This document shows, in pieces, positions 27,047 to 35,572 of a stretch of DNA of 64,000 nt. The stretch lies in the NCBI GenBank assembly GCA_022648685.1, contig JALCMW010000002.1:1-64000 (forward strand), in the 5' to 3' direction. The notes under the pieces are model-generated. The model worked only from the letters and a program-made list of their open reading frames with translations. It was not told the DNA's origin and did not search any database. Positions within the stretch are counted from its first letter, which is position 1. Each line of letters starts with the position of its first letter. This DNA is from Bacteroidales bacterium. Its GTDB lineage: Bacteria > Bacteroidota > Bacteroidia > Bacteroidales > UBA932. The position numbers and the translations under genes are program-made.

Positions 27047-29161
27047 ATGTACGTAAATATATCTGAATCCGATATCCAATTTTTGCCCGGAGTAGGGCCG
27101 AAAAGAGCCCTGCTTCTAAGAAACGAACTGAACATAAACACGTTCGGAGATCTTGTCAGATTGTACCCGTTCAGATACGTAGACCGAGGGTCAATCCGTA
27201 AGATAAGCGACATACAATACGAATCTTCATTCGTACAGATACAAGCCGAAGTCGAAAGTGTCAAAAGGGAACCGAAAAGGCTAAGCGTAACCGTATCGGA
27301 CGGCAGCGGTGAATTGGAGCTGGTTTTCTTCAGGGGAATAAAATACATAACTGATGAATTGAAACCGGGAAGCACTTTCCTGTTTTTCGGCAAACCTACC
27401 GTTTTCAACGGAAGAATGAATATAGTCCATCCCGAAATAGATTCACCACGTTCCGGACAAGATCACGGCCAGGGAGAAAAAGTGATGGTAACCGGAATAT
27501 ATCAGTCGTCCGAGAAATTGAAAAATGCGGGAATTACGGCCAAGGTCATGAACAAGATGATGGAATCCGCACTCAAACGCGTTCTTCCGGAAATCAGGGA
27601 AACACTTCCATCCTACGTAATAAAGGAAAAAGGTCTGGTTCCACTGCGATATGCCCTTGAAAACATCCATTTCCCGAAAGATGAAATATCGCTTGCCAAA
27701 GCTTCATACCGCCTTAAATTCGAAGAATTGTTTCTTCTGCAGCTTTCCCTTCTGAAACAGAAATATATACGGAGCAGGAATTCCGTGGGCATTATGATGA
27801 AGAAAGTAGGAACCGATTTCAATGCCTGTTACAATTCCCTGCCATACACGCTTACCGGAGCACAGAAAAGGGTAATAAAAGAAATACGGAAAGACCTGAC
27901 AAGCGGTCATCAGATGAACCGTCTGCTTCAGGGGGATGTCGGTTCCGGAAAAACAATGGTTGCAGTGCTTTCATCACTGATAGCTGTAGGCAACGGATAC
28001 CAGGCCGCGATAATGGCCCCTACCGAGGTCCTTGCCAAACAGCATTTCAGAAACATAAGCGATTATCTGAAACCGACTAAAGCCAAGACGGCCATCCTGA
28101 CGGGAAGCAGCACGGCAGCAGAAAGAAGAAAGATTTCGGAAGACCTTCAAAACGGGGATATCGATATAATAATAGGGACTCATGCCCTCATCGAGGACAA
28201 TGTCATATTCAAAAACATCGGTTTGGCCGTAATCGACGAACAGCACCGTTTCGGAGTGGATCAGAGAGCCCGGCTCTGGGAGAAATCAAAGGGCGGAATA
28301 GCTCCGCATATCCTGGTTATGACAGCAACCCCTATCCCCAGGACCCTCGCCATGACATTATACGGAGACCTTGATGTCTCAGCCATAGATGAAATGCCTC
28401 CGGGAAGGAAACCGGTTGAAACAATTCAGGCCGGAGAGAAGCAGAGGGATGCGATGTACGGTTTTCTCAAAAGGCAGATAGCACTGGGACGGCAGGTATT
28501 CATAGTGTATCCGCTGATTTTCGAAAGCGAGAAAACAGACTACCAGAATCTGGAAAAAGGATATGAAGATGTAGTCAGGGCTTTCCCTTTCCCGCCGTAT
28601 AAAATCGCCATAGTGCACGGTCAGCAGAACAACAAAGACAAGGAATTCAATATGGACGCTTTCGTGGCCGGCAGGGCTAACATACTGGTTTCGACTACCG
28701 TGATAGAAGTGGGAGTGGATGTCCCGAACGCATCCGTCATGGTGATAGAAAGTGCCGAAAGATTCGGCTTGAGCCAGCTCCACCAGCTCAGGGGACGCGT
28801 AGGCCGGGGAAGCGACAAATCCTATTGCGTCTTGATGAAAGGACAGAAAATAGGTAACGAATCGCAGAAACGGATCGACATGATGTGCAGGACCGAAAAC
28901 GGATTCGAACTTGCCGAAGAAGATTTGAAAATGAGAGGACCAGGGGATCTTGAAGGGACGCAACAGAGCGGCCTTCCGATAACACTTGACATCGCATCCC
29001 TGGCCAAAGACGGGAACATACTGAACGATGCAAGGGCTTATGCCCAGTCTGTTCTGGACAAGGATCCCGATCTTTCTTCCGAAGAGGACAGGCCTCTTGC
29101 CGCGGAATTGAGGAAAAACAAATATAAATTGGGCGGAAAAGACTATAGCAAAATATCATAA
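27047..29161 (+). CDS. recG: ATP-dependent DNA helicase RecG
   Basis: The 704-aa superfamily 2 helicase regresses stalled forks and processes branched DNA. It has the N-terminal wedge/OB part (FLPGVGPKRALLLRNELNI, then YPFRYVDR), helicase motif I GDVGSGKT, motif II VIDEQHRFG, TATPIPRT, and motif VI QLRGRVGRG. Length matches RecG (about 690-700 aa). The frame is open 21 codons upstream, but MYVNISESDIQ at 27047 lies after the predicted promoter. Its stop codon overlaps the next ATG (TAATG), so the WYL regulator is translationally coupled. Confidence 0.96.
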   Translation: MYVNISESDIQFLPGVGPKRALLLRNELNINTFGDLVRLYPFRYVDRGSIRKISDIQYESSFVQIQAEVESVKREPKRLSVTVSDGSGELELVFFRGIKYITDELKPGSTFLFFGKPTVFNGRMNIVHPEIDSPRSGQDHGQGEKVMVTGIYQSSEKLKNAGITAKVMNKMMESALKRVLPEIRETLPSYVIKEKGLVPLRYALENIHFPKDEISLAKASYRLKFEELFLLQLSLLKQKYIRSRNSVGIMMKKVGTDFNACYNSLPYTLTGAQKRVIKEIRKDLTSGHQMNRLLQGDVGSGKTMVAVLSSLIAVGNGYQAAIMAPTEVLAKQHFRNISDYLKPTKAKTAILTGSSTAAERRKISEDLQNGDIDIIIGTHALIEDNVIFKNIGLAVIDEQHRFGVDQRARLWEKSKGGIAPHILVMTATPIPRTLAMTLYGDLDVSAIDEMPPGRKPVETIQAGEKQRDAMYGFLKRQIALGRQVFIVYPLIFESEKTDYQNLEKGYEDVVRAFPFPPYKIAIVHGQQNNKDKEFNMDAFVAGRANILVSTTVIEVGVDVPNASVMVIESAERFGLSQLHQLRGRVGRGSDKSYCVLMKGQKIGNESQKRIDMMCRTENGFELAEEDLKMRGPGDLEGTQQSGLPITLDIASLAKDGNILNDARAYAQSVLDKDPDLSSEEDRPLAAELRKNKYKLGGKDYSKIS

Positions 29162-30117
29162 TGGTTACCGAATTGCTGAATAAATATATCTGGCTGGTAA
29201 GGACATTAGCCGATGCTGGCGAAGAAGGTCTTTCGCTGGAAGAATTGTCTGATATGTGGGTCCGCAAGTTCGGTCCTGCGGAAGACGGGCAGGAACGGTA
29301 TCCCAGACGGTCTTTCAATAACCACAGGACAGCGATAGCGGAAGTCTTCGGAATAGCCATTCTGTGCAACAGAAGTACGAACAGGTATTATATATCAAAC
29401 AGCAATGACATAACCGACGGAAATTCCAGGATATCATGGCTGATAGATATGTTCACTGTAAACAATTCACTCACCGCCGACAAGGAGAAACTTGCAGACA
29501 GGGTGTCAGTCGAAAAGATTCCTTCCGGGCACAAATATCTGACATTAATCATGGATGCGATGATGGAAAACAGGCAATTCATCATGCATTATATGAAATA
29601 TTCAGACAACAAGCCGGAAAAACTGCATATAAATCCTTATGCACTGAAAGAATCCGAGAAAAGGTGGTACCTAATCGGTTATTGCATAGAAAGGGCGGGT
29701 ATAAGGGTGTACGGGCTGGACAGGATAGTTTCTATTGATCTTTCGGAAACCGTCTTCAAACTTCCGGAAAATTTCGATCTTGATGAACTCTTCGCGACAA
29801 GCTATGGCATTTTCCTGCCGAAAAAGGGGGAAAAGGCGGTGACAATAACATTCAAGGCTACGCCGAAGAACGCCAAATACATACGGGATCTGAAGCTGCA
29901 TGAAAGTCAGGAAGAAATCGGCGAGGAGGATGGAAAACCTGTTTTTCGCATACATGTGATTCCTAACGACAGTCTCATCATGGACCTTTGCAGGTTCGGG
30001 GACGGAATAGAAATAATTAAGCCCCTGAAAATCAGGAATAAGGTCAGGGATTATCTTTCCGATGCACTGGAACAATACGGAAGTTCTCCGGATTCGGATG
30101 AAAACTCACAAAAATGA
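29161..30117 (+). CDS. WYL-domain transcriptional regulator
   Basis: The 318-aa protein has the layout of WYL regulators: an N-terminal winged-helix region (LSLEELSDMW, NHRTAIAEVFGI) and a WYL domain after about residue 140, with INPYALKESEKRWYLIGYCIERAGIRVYGLDRI, followed by the WCX-like C-terminal extension. WYL proteins sense nucleic acids or nucleotides and control DNA-damage or defence genes. Here it is fused in expression to recG by a TAATG overlap, which suggests a link to DNA repair, but what it binds is unknown. Confidence 0.88.
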   Translation: MVTELLNKYIWLVRTLADAGEEGLSLEELSDMWVRKFGPAEDGQERYPRRSFNNHRTAIAEVFGIAILCNRSTNRYYISNSNDITDGNSRISWLIDMFTVNNSLTADKEKLADRVSVEKIPSGHKYLTLIMDAMMENRQFIMHYMKYSDNKPEKLHINPYALKESEKRWYLIGYCIERAGIRVYGLDRIVSIDLSETVFKLPENFDLDELFATSYGIFLPKKGEKAVTITFKATPKNAKYIRDLKLHESQEEIGEEDGKPVFRIHVIPNDSLIMDLCRFGDGIEIIKPLKIRNKVRDYLSDALEQYGSSPDSDENSQK

Positions 30118-30149
30118 AATATCAATATAAAATATAATTCATACAGAAA

Positions 30150-32528
30150 ATGAAATTATTCAAGTTTCTATCTGTCAATTTAATCATCATTCCTTTGATT
30201 ATGACCGGTTGCAATATGCACAAAAAATCCGATGGCTACATCGGTCCGTCCGACATCAGTATTTCCGACGGGAAAATGACTCCCGAAGTCCTGCTTTCAC
30301 TTGGAAGGCTGTCTGACCCGCAATTGTCCCCCGACGGAGAAAAAATCCTGTTCGGAGTCACATATACTTCGATAGCAGACAACAGTACATGCAGGAATCT
30401 TTTCGTCTGCAACACCGACGGCAACCAAAGAGCCCGTCTGACGGAAGACGGAAAAAGCATAGGCAATGCAAGATGGGCCGCCGATGGCAAACATATATAT
30501 TATATTCAGGACGGACAGATCTGGAAAGGGAAAATAAGCGGCAAGGGAACGAATCTTCGACTGGCTGATCGTAAACAGCTTTCCGACGTCAAGGCGGAAG
30601 TGAGCGGGTTCATCTTGTCTCCGGATCAGAGCAAGATATTGTATGTAAGCTCCGTACACAGTAATGTCGTAACACCGGAAGACACGGATCCGAAACTGGA
30701 TAAAGCCAGGGCATACATGACTGACGACCTGATGTACAGGCATTGGGACCATTGGGTGACTGAAATCCCCCATTCTTTCGTAGCAGATATTCCGGATGCG
30801 GAAAAAGGCATTAACGGTAAAAGTTCCACCGATATACTCGAATCCGAAGACGGCCTCTACGAATTGCCTATGGAACCTTTCGCCGGCATAGAACAATTAT
30901 GCTGGAGTCCGGACGGAAAATATATCGCCTATTCATGTAAAAAATCATTCGGCAAGAAATACGCATTTTCGACCGATTCCGAAATATATATTTATAACAT
31001 CAAGACAAAAGGTACGGGCGTAATACCTATGAAGGGTGGTTACGATACGGATCCCGCCTGGTCTCCGGACGGGAAAAAGATCGCATGGCTGAGCATGGCA
31101 AGGAACGGATACGAATCCGATAAATCCAGACTGATGGTAGCAGACGTGGATTATGATCCTAATGAAGACATCCCCGTCATCACCGGAATAAGGGACGTTA
31201 CTTCCGGTTTCATATACAATGCCTCTTCTCCGGTATGGGACAAAAAGTCCGATGCCGTATATTTCAATGCCCTGGCTGAAGGCCTGCAGGGAATCTTCCG
31301 CGCCGATGTCAATGCGGCAGACATCAGCAAGGCCGTCACCAGAATCACAGGCGAAGACAAATGGTTCGATTTCCAATCCCCTTTCGCAGTAAGAGATGAC
31401 AGTAACGGGAATACGCAACTTCTGACAAGCTATTACAGCATGGAATTTCCTTCCGAACTGGTTTCCGTGACGGTTTCCAAAGAACGGAGCGATACTACGT
31501 CCGATAACGAAACCTTCACTACCACCGACCCCGTGAACGGCAACCGTATTATCAAGGTCCTAAAGGGAGACTGCCCAGTAACCGACAGGAATGTGACATA
31601 TTCTCGGATTACTCATGAGAACGATCATATCATTTCCAAACTGAAGACATACAAAACCGAAGCGAGGATAATGAAGACGGTCGACGGAAAAGACATGCTG
31701 ACATGGGTGCTCTATCCGCCGGAATTCGACAGTACCAAAGTCTATCCGTCCATACTCATCACATTGGGAGGCCCTCAGGGCACTTTAAGCCAGGATTGGT
31801 CGTACAGATGGTGCTACAGGCTCATGGCCGCACAAGGTTATGTGGTAGTGCTTCCGAACAGACGCGGAACCACGGCCTTCGGTCCGGAATGGACGGAAGA
31901 AATATCCGGGGATTACATAGGACTGAACATGCAGGATTACCTTTCCGCCGCCAAACAGATGAAAGCCGAACCTTTCATCGGGAAAATGGCGGCCTGCGGA
32001 GCCAGCTACGGAGGATATTCCGTCTATTATCTGGCCGGCATACACGGCAATGTCTTCGATTGTTTCATAGCCCACGCCGGTATATTCGACGAATCGCACA
32101 TGTACCTTACAACGGAAGAGATGTGGTTCCCGAACTGGGACAACGGAGGACTTGAAGAATACGAAGCCGACCCGGCTGTCGGAACTCCGGAATGTCCCGT
32201 CGGACCGAAGGGTGACGGAGAGACATTCGGAGGCATAAGACAAGGAGGCTCTCAATGGAGCAATGCTCCCAAAGCCGTCAGACATTACGCGAACTCCCCT
32301 GACAAACTTGTAAAGAACTGGCACACTCCTATCCTCTGCATCCACGGAGGAAATGATTTCAGGGTACCTTATGACCAGGGAATGGCCGCTTTCAATGCCG
32401 CACAGCTGATGGGCGTTCCTTCCAGGCTCATAATATTCCCGGATGAATGCCACTGGATACAACAGCCCCAGAACGCGCTGTTCTGGCACCGGGAATATTT
32501 CGCCTGGCTGGACAAATGGTGCAAATAA
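30150..32528 (+). CDS. S9-family prolyl oligopeptidase, predicted lipoprotein
   Basis: The 792-aa precursor has a lipoprotein signal (hydrophobic stretch ending MTGC), so it is likely anchored in the envelope. A WD40-like beta-propeller fills residues 50-500 (repeated SPDGxKI: LSPDGEKILF, SPDGKYIAY, SPDGKKIAW). The C-terminal alpha/beta-hydrolase domain has nucleophile S619 in GASYGGY, D736 in HGGNDFRVP and H768 in DECHWI. Such enzymes split short peptides, often after proline or acidic residues, in periplasmic peptide use. It stands 32 bases after the WYL gene; a separate promoter is not obvious. Confidence 0.93.
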   Translation: MKLFKFLSVNLIIIPLIMTGCNMHKKSDGYIGPSDISISDGKMTPEVLLSLGRLSDPQLSPDGEKILFGVTYTSIADNSTCRNLFVCNTDGNQRARLTEDGKSIGNARWAADGKHIYYIQDGQIWKGKISGKGTNLRLADRKQLSDVKAEVSGFILSPDQSKILYVSSVHSNVVTPEDTDPKLDKARAYMTDDLMYRHWDHWVTEIPHSFVADIPDAEKGINGKSSTDILESEDGLYELPMEPFAGIEQLCWSPDGKYIAYSCKKSFGKKYAFSTDSEIYIYNIKTKGTGVIPMKGGYDTDPAWSPDGKKIAWLSMARNGYESDKSRLMVADVDYDPNEDIPVITGIRDVTSGFIYNASSPVWDKKSDAVYFNALAEGLQGIFRADVNAADISKAVTRITGEDKWFDFQSPFAVRDDSNGNTQLLTSYYSMEFPSELVSVTVSKERSDTTSDNETFTTTDPVNGNRIIKVLKGDCPVTDRNVTYSRITHENDHIISKLKTYKTEARIMKTVDGKDMLTWVLYPPEFDSTKVYPSILITLGGPQGTLSQDWSYRWCYRLMAAQGYVVVLPNRRGTTAFGPEWTEEISGDYIGLNMQDYLSAAKQMKAEPFIGKMAACGASYGGYSVYYLAGIHGNVFDCFIAHAGIFDESHMYLTTEEMWFPNWDNGGLEEYEADPAVGTPECPVGPKGDGETFGGIRQGGSQWSNAPKAVRHYANSPDKLVKNWHTPILCIHGGNDFRVPYDQGMAAFNAAQLMGVPSRLIIFPDECHWIQQPQNALFWHREYFAWLDKWCK

Positions 32529-32531
32529 CCG

Positions 32532-32726
32532 TCATATCCTTTCCATCACATCCAGTAAATCCTCATACGACGTCACGTTCCAGTATTTTACTTTACCGGA
32601 AGACGTTTCGTTGAAAAGTTTCTTTGCACACTCTATTTTGGCTTTCTCGACTCCACGCAACTCCATGGAGTCTAAAGAGCCTTTAGTCTCTGCAATGAAA
32701 AAAATATGTTTGACGGTACCTTTCAA
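32532..32726 (-). pseudogene. C-terminal remnant of a type III restriction endonuclease (Res)
   Basis: These 64 codons read KHIFFIAETKGS, then LRGVEKAKIECAKKLF and VKYWNVTSYEDLL, which I recognise as the extreme C-terminus of type III restriction (Res) subunits. The helicase and the rest of the nuclease are missing. The fragment has no ATG: only a TTG directly follows the TAA stop of the RhuM gene, in the same reading frame. It is best read as debris left when the mod/res core was deleted. The identification rests on memory of the family motif. Confidence 0.65.
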
Positions 32727-33743
32727 TTATTCCTTATTATCGTCAATCAGGCCTCTTATTTGCTTGTCAAAATCCGAGTCGATCCTTTGTGTCTTATTAA
32801 ATATATCATATTCACTTTCTGCTTTTGCGTCGGCTTCTGCCTTAGATATACGGCCTTTATCTGGCAATATTTTGTATCTTCTGAACGAAAGAAATTCATT
32901 CACGCTTTGCGAGAACTGACTCATATCGAAAGTGTTTTCTCGTTCTATCAAATCTTCTATATAGTCGAAAAAACCGGTAACGGCTCTTTCCAACTGCCTT
33001 ATTTCTTTTTCGCTCAAATAATTCTTTGCGATTTTTACGTCCGACTTTAATATTCTGCCATCGGGAGAATTTTTCCAGGTAGTTAATCCCATATGTTCCT
33101 TCGTATGATCCGATTTCGCATAAATTATTTCCGCAGCCGTCTGACCGGTAATCGCATAATGAAAACGATTCTGAATCATGGCATAAAAGTCATGAGTCGT
33201 TTGAGAACTCTTGTCATAGTCGATACTGCATTCGGCATAAATGTCCGTTAGCTGTTGCCATATCCTGCGTTCACTCGCACGGATGGAACGAACTCTTTCA
33301 AGCAATTCACGGAAATAGTCTTTACCGAAAACAGCCGTACATTGTTTTAAACGTTCATCGTCGAGCACGAATCCCTTGCGGATATACTCATTCAATACCT
33401 TGGTTGCCCACTGGCGAAAGCGGGTTGCTTTTGTTGAATTAACACGATAACCAACTGAAATAATAGCATCAAGGTTATAAAAATTTACGTTATTCGTTTG
33501 AGTTTTACCTTCTATGGCACCATGTTCACTGGTTATTTCCATTTTGGAAATAACCACTTTTTCATCCAGTTCTCCTTCGTCAAAGATATTTTTCAAGTGT
33601 TTGCTAATGGCAGGCACGTTTACATCAAACAATTGAGCCATGGCCTTCTGTGTCATCCAAATCGTCTCGTTTTTGACAACCACCTGGACTTTTCCATCCC
33701 CTTCGGGAACATTATATAATAGGAATTGTATTTCGTTGCTCAT
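32727..33743 (-). CDS. RhuM-family protein
   Basis: The 338-aa protein matches the RhuM ('virulence protein') family: an N-terminal winged-helix part with TIWMTQKAMAQLFDVNVPAISKHLKNIF, then TQTNNVNFYNLDAIISVGYRVNS, RFRQWATKVLNEYIRKGF, and a C-terminal half with IYAKSDHTKEHMGLTTW, as in full-length members. Function is not established; the family is common inside type I and III restriction-modification loci and mobile islands. It is preceded five bases upstream by a truncated paralogue and followed directly by a Res remnant. Confidence 0.85.
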   Translation of the reverse strand: MSNEIQFLLYNVPEGDGKVQVVVKNETIWMTQKAMAQLFDVNVPAISKHLKNIFDEGELDEKVVISKMEITSEHGAIEGKTQTNNVNFYNLDAIISVGYRVNSTKATRFRQWATKVLNEYIRKGFVLDDERLKQCTAVFGKDYFRELLERVRSIRASERRIWQQLTDIYAECSIDYDKSSQTTHDFYAMIQNRFHYAITGQTAAEIIYAKSDHTKEHMGLTTWKNSPDGRILKSDVKIAKNYLSEKEIRQLERAVTGFFDYIEDLIERENTFDMSQFSQSVNEFLSFRRYKILPDKGRISKAEADAKAESEYDIFNKTQRIDSDFDKQIRGLIDDNKE

Positions 33744-33748
33744 TATTA

Positions 33749-34081
33749 TTAATTCAAAACGTATTCTGTATTAACTTCACACATTAGTTTCATCACGTCG
33801 AGATTGTATAAATTGACTTGTGATTCTTGTGTTTTACCAGGAATCGCACCGTGCGGAGTGGTTATCCGGAAATTCCGGACAACCACATTTTCATTCAGTT
33901 CTCCCTCTTTAAAAATATTTCTAATGTGTTCGGAAATCGTTCGTTTATCCTTTCCAAACAAAGTCGCCATTTGCTGTTGCGTCAGCCATACCGTTTCCTC
34001 TTCAAGACGTACATCCAGTTTTACACTGCCGTCGTCCGACCTATATATTATAATATTGCCTTTATCGTCCATAGACTTCAT
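33749..34081 (-). pseudogene. Truncated RhuM-family paralogue
   Basis: The 110 codons repeat the first about 95 residues of a RhuM protein (TVWLTQQQMATLFGKDKRTISEHIRNIF, GKTQESQVNLYNLDV) and then break off. After NLDV, where intact members continue ISVGYRV, comes an unrelated tail (MKLMCEVNTEYVLN) and a stop. About two thirds of the protein is missing. It starts within the stop codon of the XRE regulator (ATGA), so it may still be translated as a small DNA-binding fragment. Confidence 0.75.
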
Positions 34082-34290
34082 TTTTTGTTTGAATTCAACA
34101 GATCTTTCACATCTATGTCCAAAATATCGGCAATTTCAAAGAGTTGTTCCACTGACGGCTGCACTTTGTTCGATACCCAGCGGGAAACCGTCGTATCGGA
34201 TTTCGAAAGCTGCCGTGCCAGCCATTTGCCTGTTCTTTGTTTTTCAATCAAAGCAATCTTTATCCTGTTCAAGCTATTTGTTTCTTCCAT
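34078..34290 (-). CDS. XRE-family helix-turn-helix regulator
   Basis: The 70-aa protein is a single Cro/CI-type DNA-binding domain: NRIKIALIEKQRTGKWLARQLSKSDTTVSRW is the helix-turn-helix, and PSVEQLFEIADILDIDVKDLL is the usual closing helix. Proteins of this size often act as control proteins of restriction-modification systems or antitoxins. It heads the minus-strand relic of a type III system and overlaps the truncated RhuM gene by four bases. Only AT-rich sequence with a short inverted repeat lies upstream. Confidence 0.88.
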   Translation of the reverse strand: MEETNSLNRIKIALIEKQRTGKWLARQLSKSDTTVSRWVSNKVQPSVEQLFEIADILDIDVKDLLNSNKK

Positions 34291-34303
34291 AAAATTATAG
34301 TAT

Positions 34304-34323
34304 TACGATAAACAGATGTCGTA
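34304..34323. promoter_or_regulatory. Possible operator of the XRE regulator
   Basis: An inverted repeat TACGA-N10-TCGTA lies 14 bases upstream of the XRE start codon, followed by the palindrome ATCATGAT at 34323-34330. Its place and size suit autoregulation; this is inference only. Confidence 0.25.
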
Positions 34324-34399
34324 TCATGATGTAAAATTAGCATTTTATTTCAATCAAAGCAATCCATTGATAATTTCTTACCGGATATGATTTTTTTCA

Positions 34400-34407
34400 T
34401 ATCTTTG
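34400..34407 (+). promoter_or_regulatory. Putative -7 promoter box (TATCTTTG)
   Basis: An exact TAnnTTTG match that would start a transcript near 34412, leaving an untranslated leader of about 170 bases before the methyltransferase gene. Confidence 0.5.
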
Positions 34408-34412
34408 CAGTT

Positions 34413-34581
34413 GTATGTTGAAATTCAAATCGGATATTGTATTGTAAACAATCCGTACTCTAACGTATGGATTGTATCTTCTTTCATCCCGGATTCTCTT
34501 CCGGGAGGGATTGTTTGTTATTTTTAATCGGCAAACGGATCCCGTATAATTTATCATATTTATTTAAATTACTTTTTTACA
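34413..34581 (+). promoter_or_regulatory. Structured leader RNA with competing hairpins
   Basis: The leader can form a 10-bp hairpin (34449-34458 with 34465-34474, loop of six) and a 7-bp hairpin (34487-34493 with 34500-34506, loop of six). The 5' arm of the first (CAATCC) can pair instead with a second GGATTG at 34508-34513, which would enclose the other hairpin. A T-rich stretch follows at 34511-34525. This layout resembles an attenuator or an independent small RNA; I do not recognise a known class. Confidence 0.4.
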
Positions 34582-35358
34582 ATGAATAATAAAGAAGACC
34601 AATCGATTCACGAATTCGACTTGAATCTAATTTTTGAATACTTTTCCAAATTGGAACGTCAGGGACCTGGGAGCCCGGAAATCACTCTCAAAGCTCTTAG
34701 TTTCATAAACGGCCTTAACGAAAAATCGAAGATCGCCGACATGGGCTGCGGAACGGGCGGACAAACCATTTTGCTGGCAAAAAACACCCCTGGCAAAATC
34801 ACAGGTGTAGATCTTTGCCAGAATTTTATCGATCAGCTGAACCGGAAAGCTCAGGACGAAAATCTCGGCGACAGAGTCAAAGGCATCGTCGGATCAATGG
34901 ACAATCTGCCTTTCGAAAATGAAGAGTTCGATCTTATCTGGTCCGAAGGGGCTATAGGAAGTATCGGGTTCGAGAAAGGCATTAATTATTGGAATAAATT
35001 CCTGAAGAAAGGTGGCTACATTGCCGTAACTTATGAATCGTGGTTTACCAACGAACGTCCGGCCGAAATTGAAAAATGGTGGGTAGACGCAGTTCCTCAA
35101 ATCACGACCGTAGGACAAAACGTTTCGATAATGCAAAATGCCGGCTATGTCCCGGTTGCTTTGTTCGCCGCACCCGAAAGTTGCTGGACGGATAATTATT
35201 ACCGGCCCCAGAAACCCAGGCAAGAAGAATTTCTGAAAGAGCACCGGGGAAACAAAACAGCGGAAGATTTCATTTCTCTTATGAGACGTGAAGCAGATTT
35301 GTACTCGAAATACAAGCAGTACTACGGATATGTCTTTTACATAGGGAAAAAGATTTGA
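34582..35358 (+). CDS. Class I SAM-dependent methyltransferase
   Basis: The 258-aa protein has the Rossmann-fold SAM-binding motif [11 protein letters not shown] (motif I), TGVDLC as the acidic ribose contact, [23 protein letters not shown] (motifs II/III) and an N-terminal cap with [22 protein letters not shown]. It belongs to the small-molecule (UbiE/arsenite/histamine-like) methyltransferase group, but the acceptor is not evident. It is monocistronic: a structured leader precedes it and a terminator lies 31 bases after the stop codon. Confidence 0.88.
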   Translation: MNNKEDQSIHEFDLNLIFEYFSKLERQGPGSPEITLKALSFINGLNEKSKIADMGCGTGGQTILLAKNTPGKITGVDLCQNFIDQLNRKAQDENLGDRVKGIVGSMDNLPFENEEFDLIWSEGAIGSIGFEKGINYWNKFLKKGGYIAVTYESWFTNERPAEIEKWWVDAVPQITTVGQNVSIMQNAGYVPVALFAAPESCWTDNYYRPQKPRQEEFLKEHRGNKTAEDFISLMRREADLYSKYKQYYGYVFYIGKKI

Positions 35359-35388
35359 TCTGACTAAGATTTGATCCGGTAAATAGTC

Positions 35389-35425
35389 AAGGGATAAGAG
35401 GTCCGTTATTTCTTATCCCTTTTTG
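35389..35425 (+). terminator. Rho-independent terminator after the methyltransferase gene
   Basis: The arms AAGGGATAAGA and TCTTATCCCTT pair perfectly over 11 bases around a loop of about 10, followed by a run of T. Confidence 0.75.
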
Positions 35426-35557
35426 CATTACAGGCCGTCAGGGAGCCTGTGAAACAAACCGCGTCAGAATATATAACCGGCATAAATTCCTCAAAAGACA
35501 GCAGGGAAATGCGTCAAAAAAAGCATCGACACAAGATTAGCATTATAATAAAATCAT

Positions 35558-35565
35558 TATGTTTG
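35558..35565 (+). promoter_or_regulatory. Putative -7 promoter box (TATGTTTG) of sbcDC
   Basis: A TAnnTTTG match seven bases before the sbcD ATG, whose position is fixed by the conserved MRLLHTSDWHLG N-terminus. The message would have almost no leader. Confidence 0.45.
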
Positions 35566-35572
35566 TAACATT

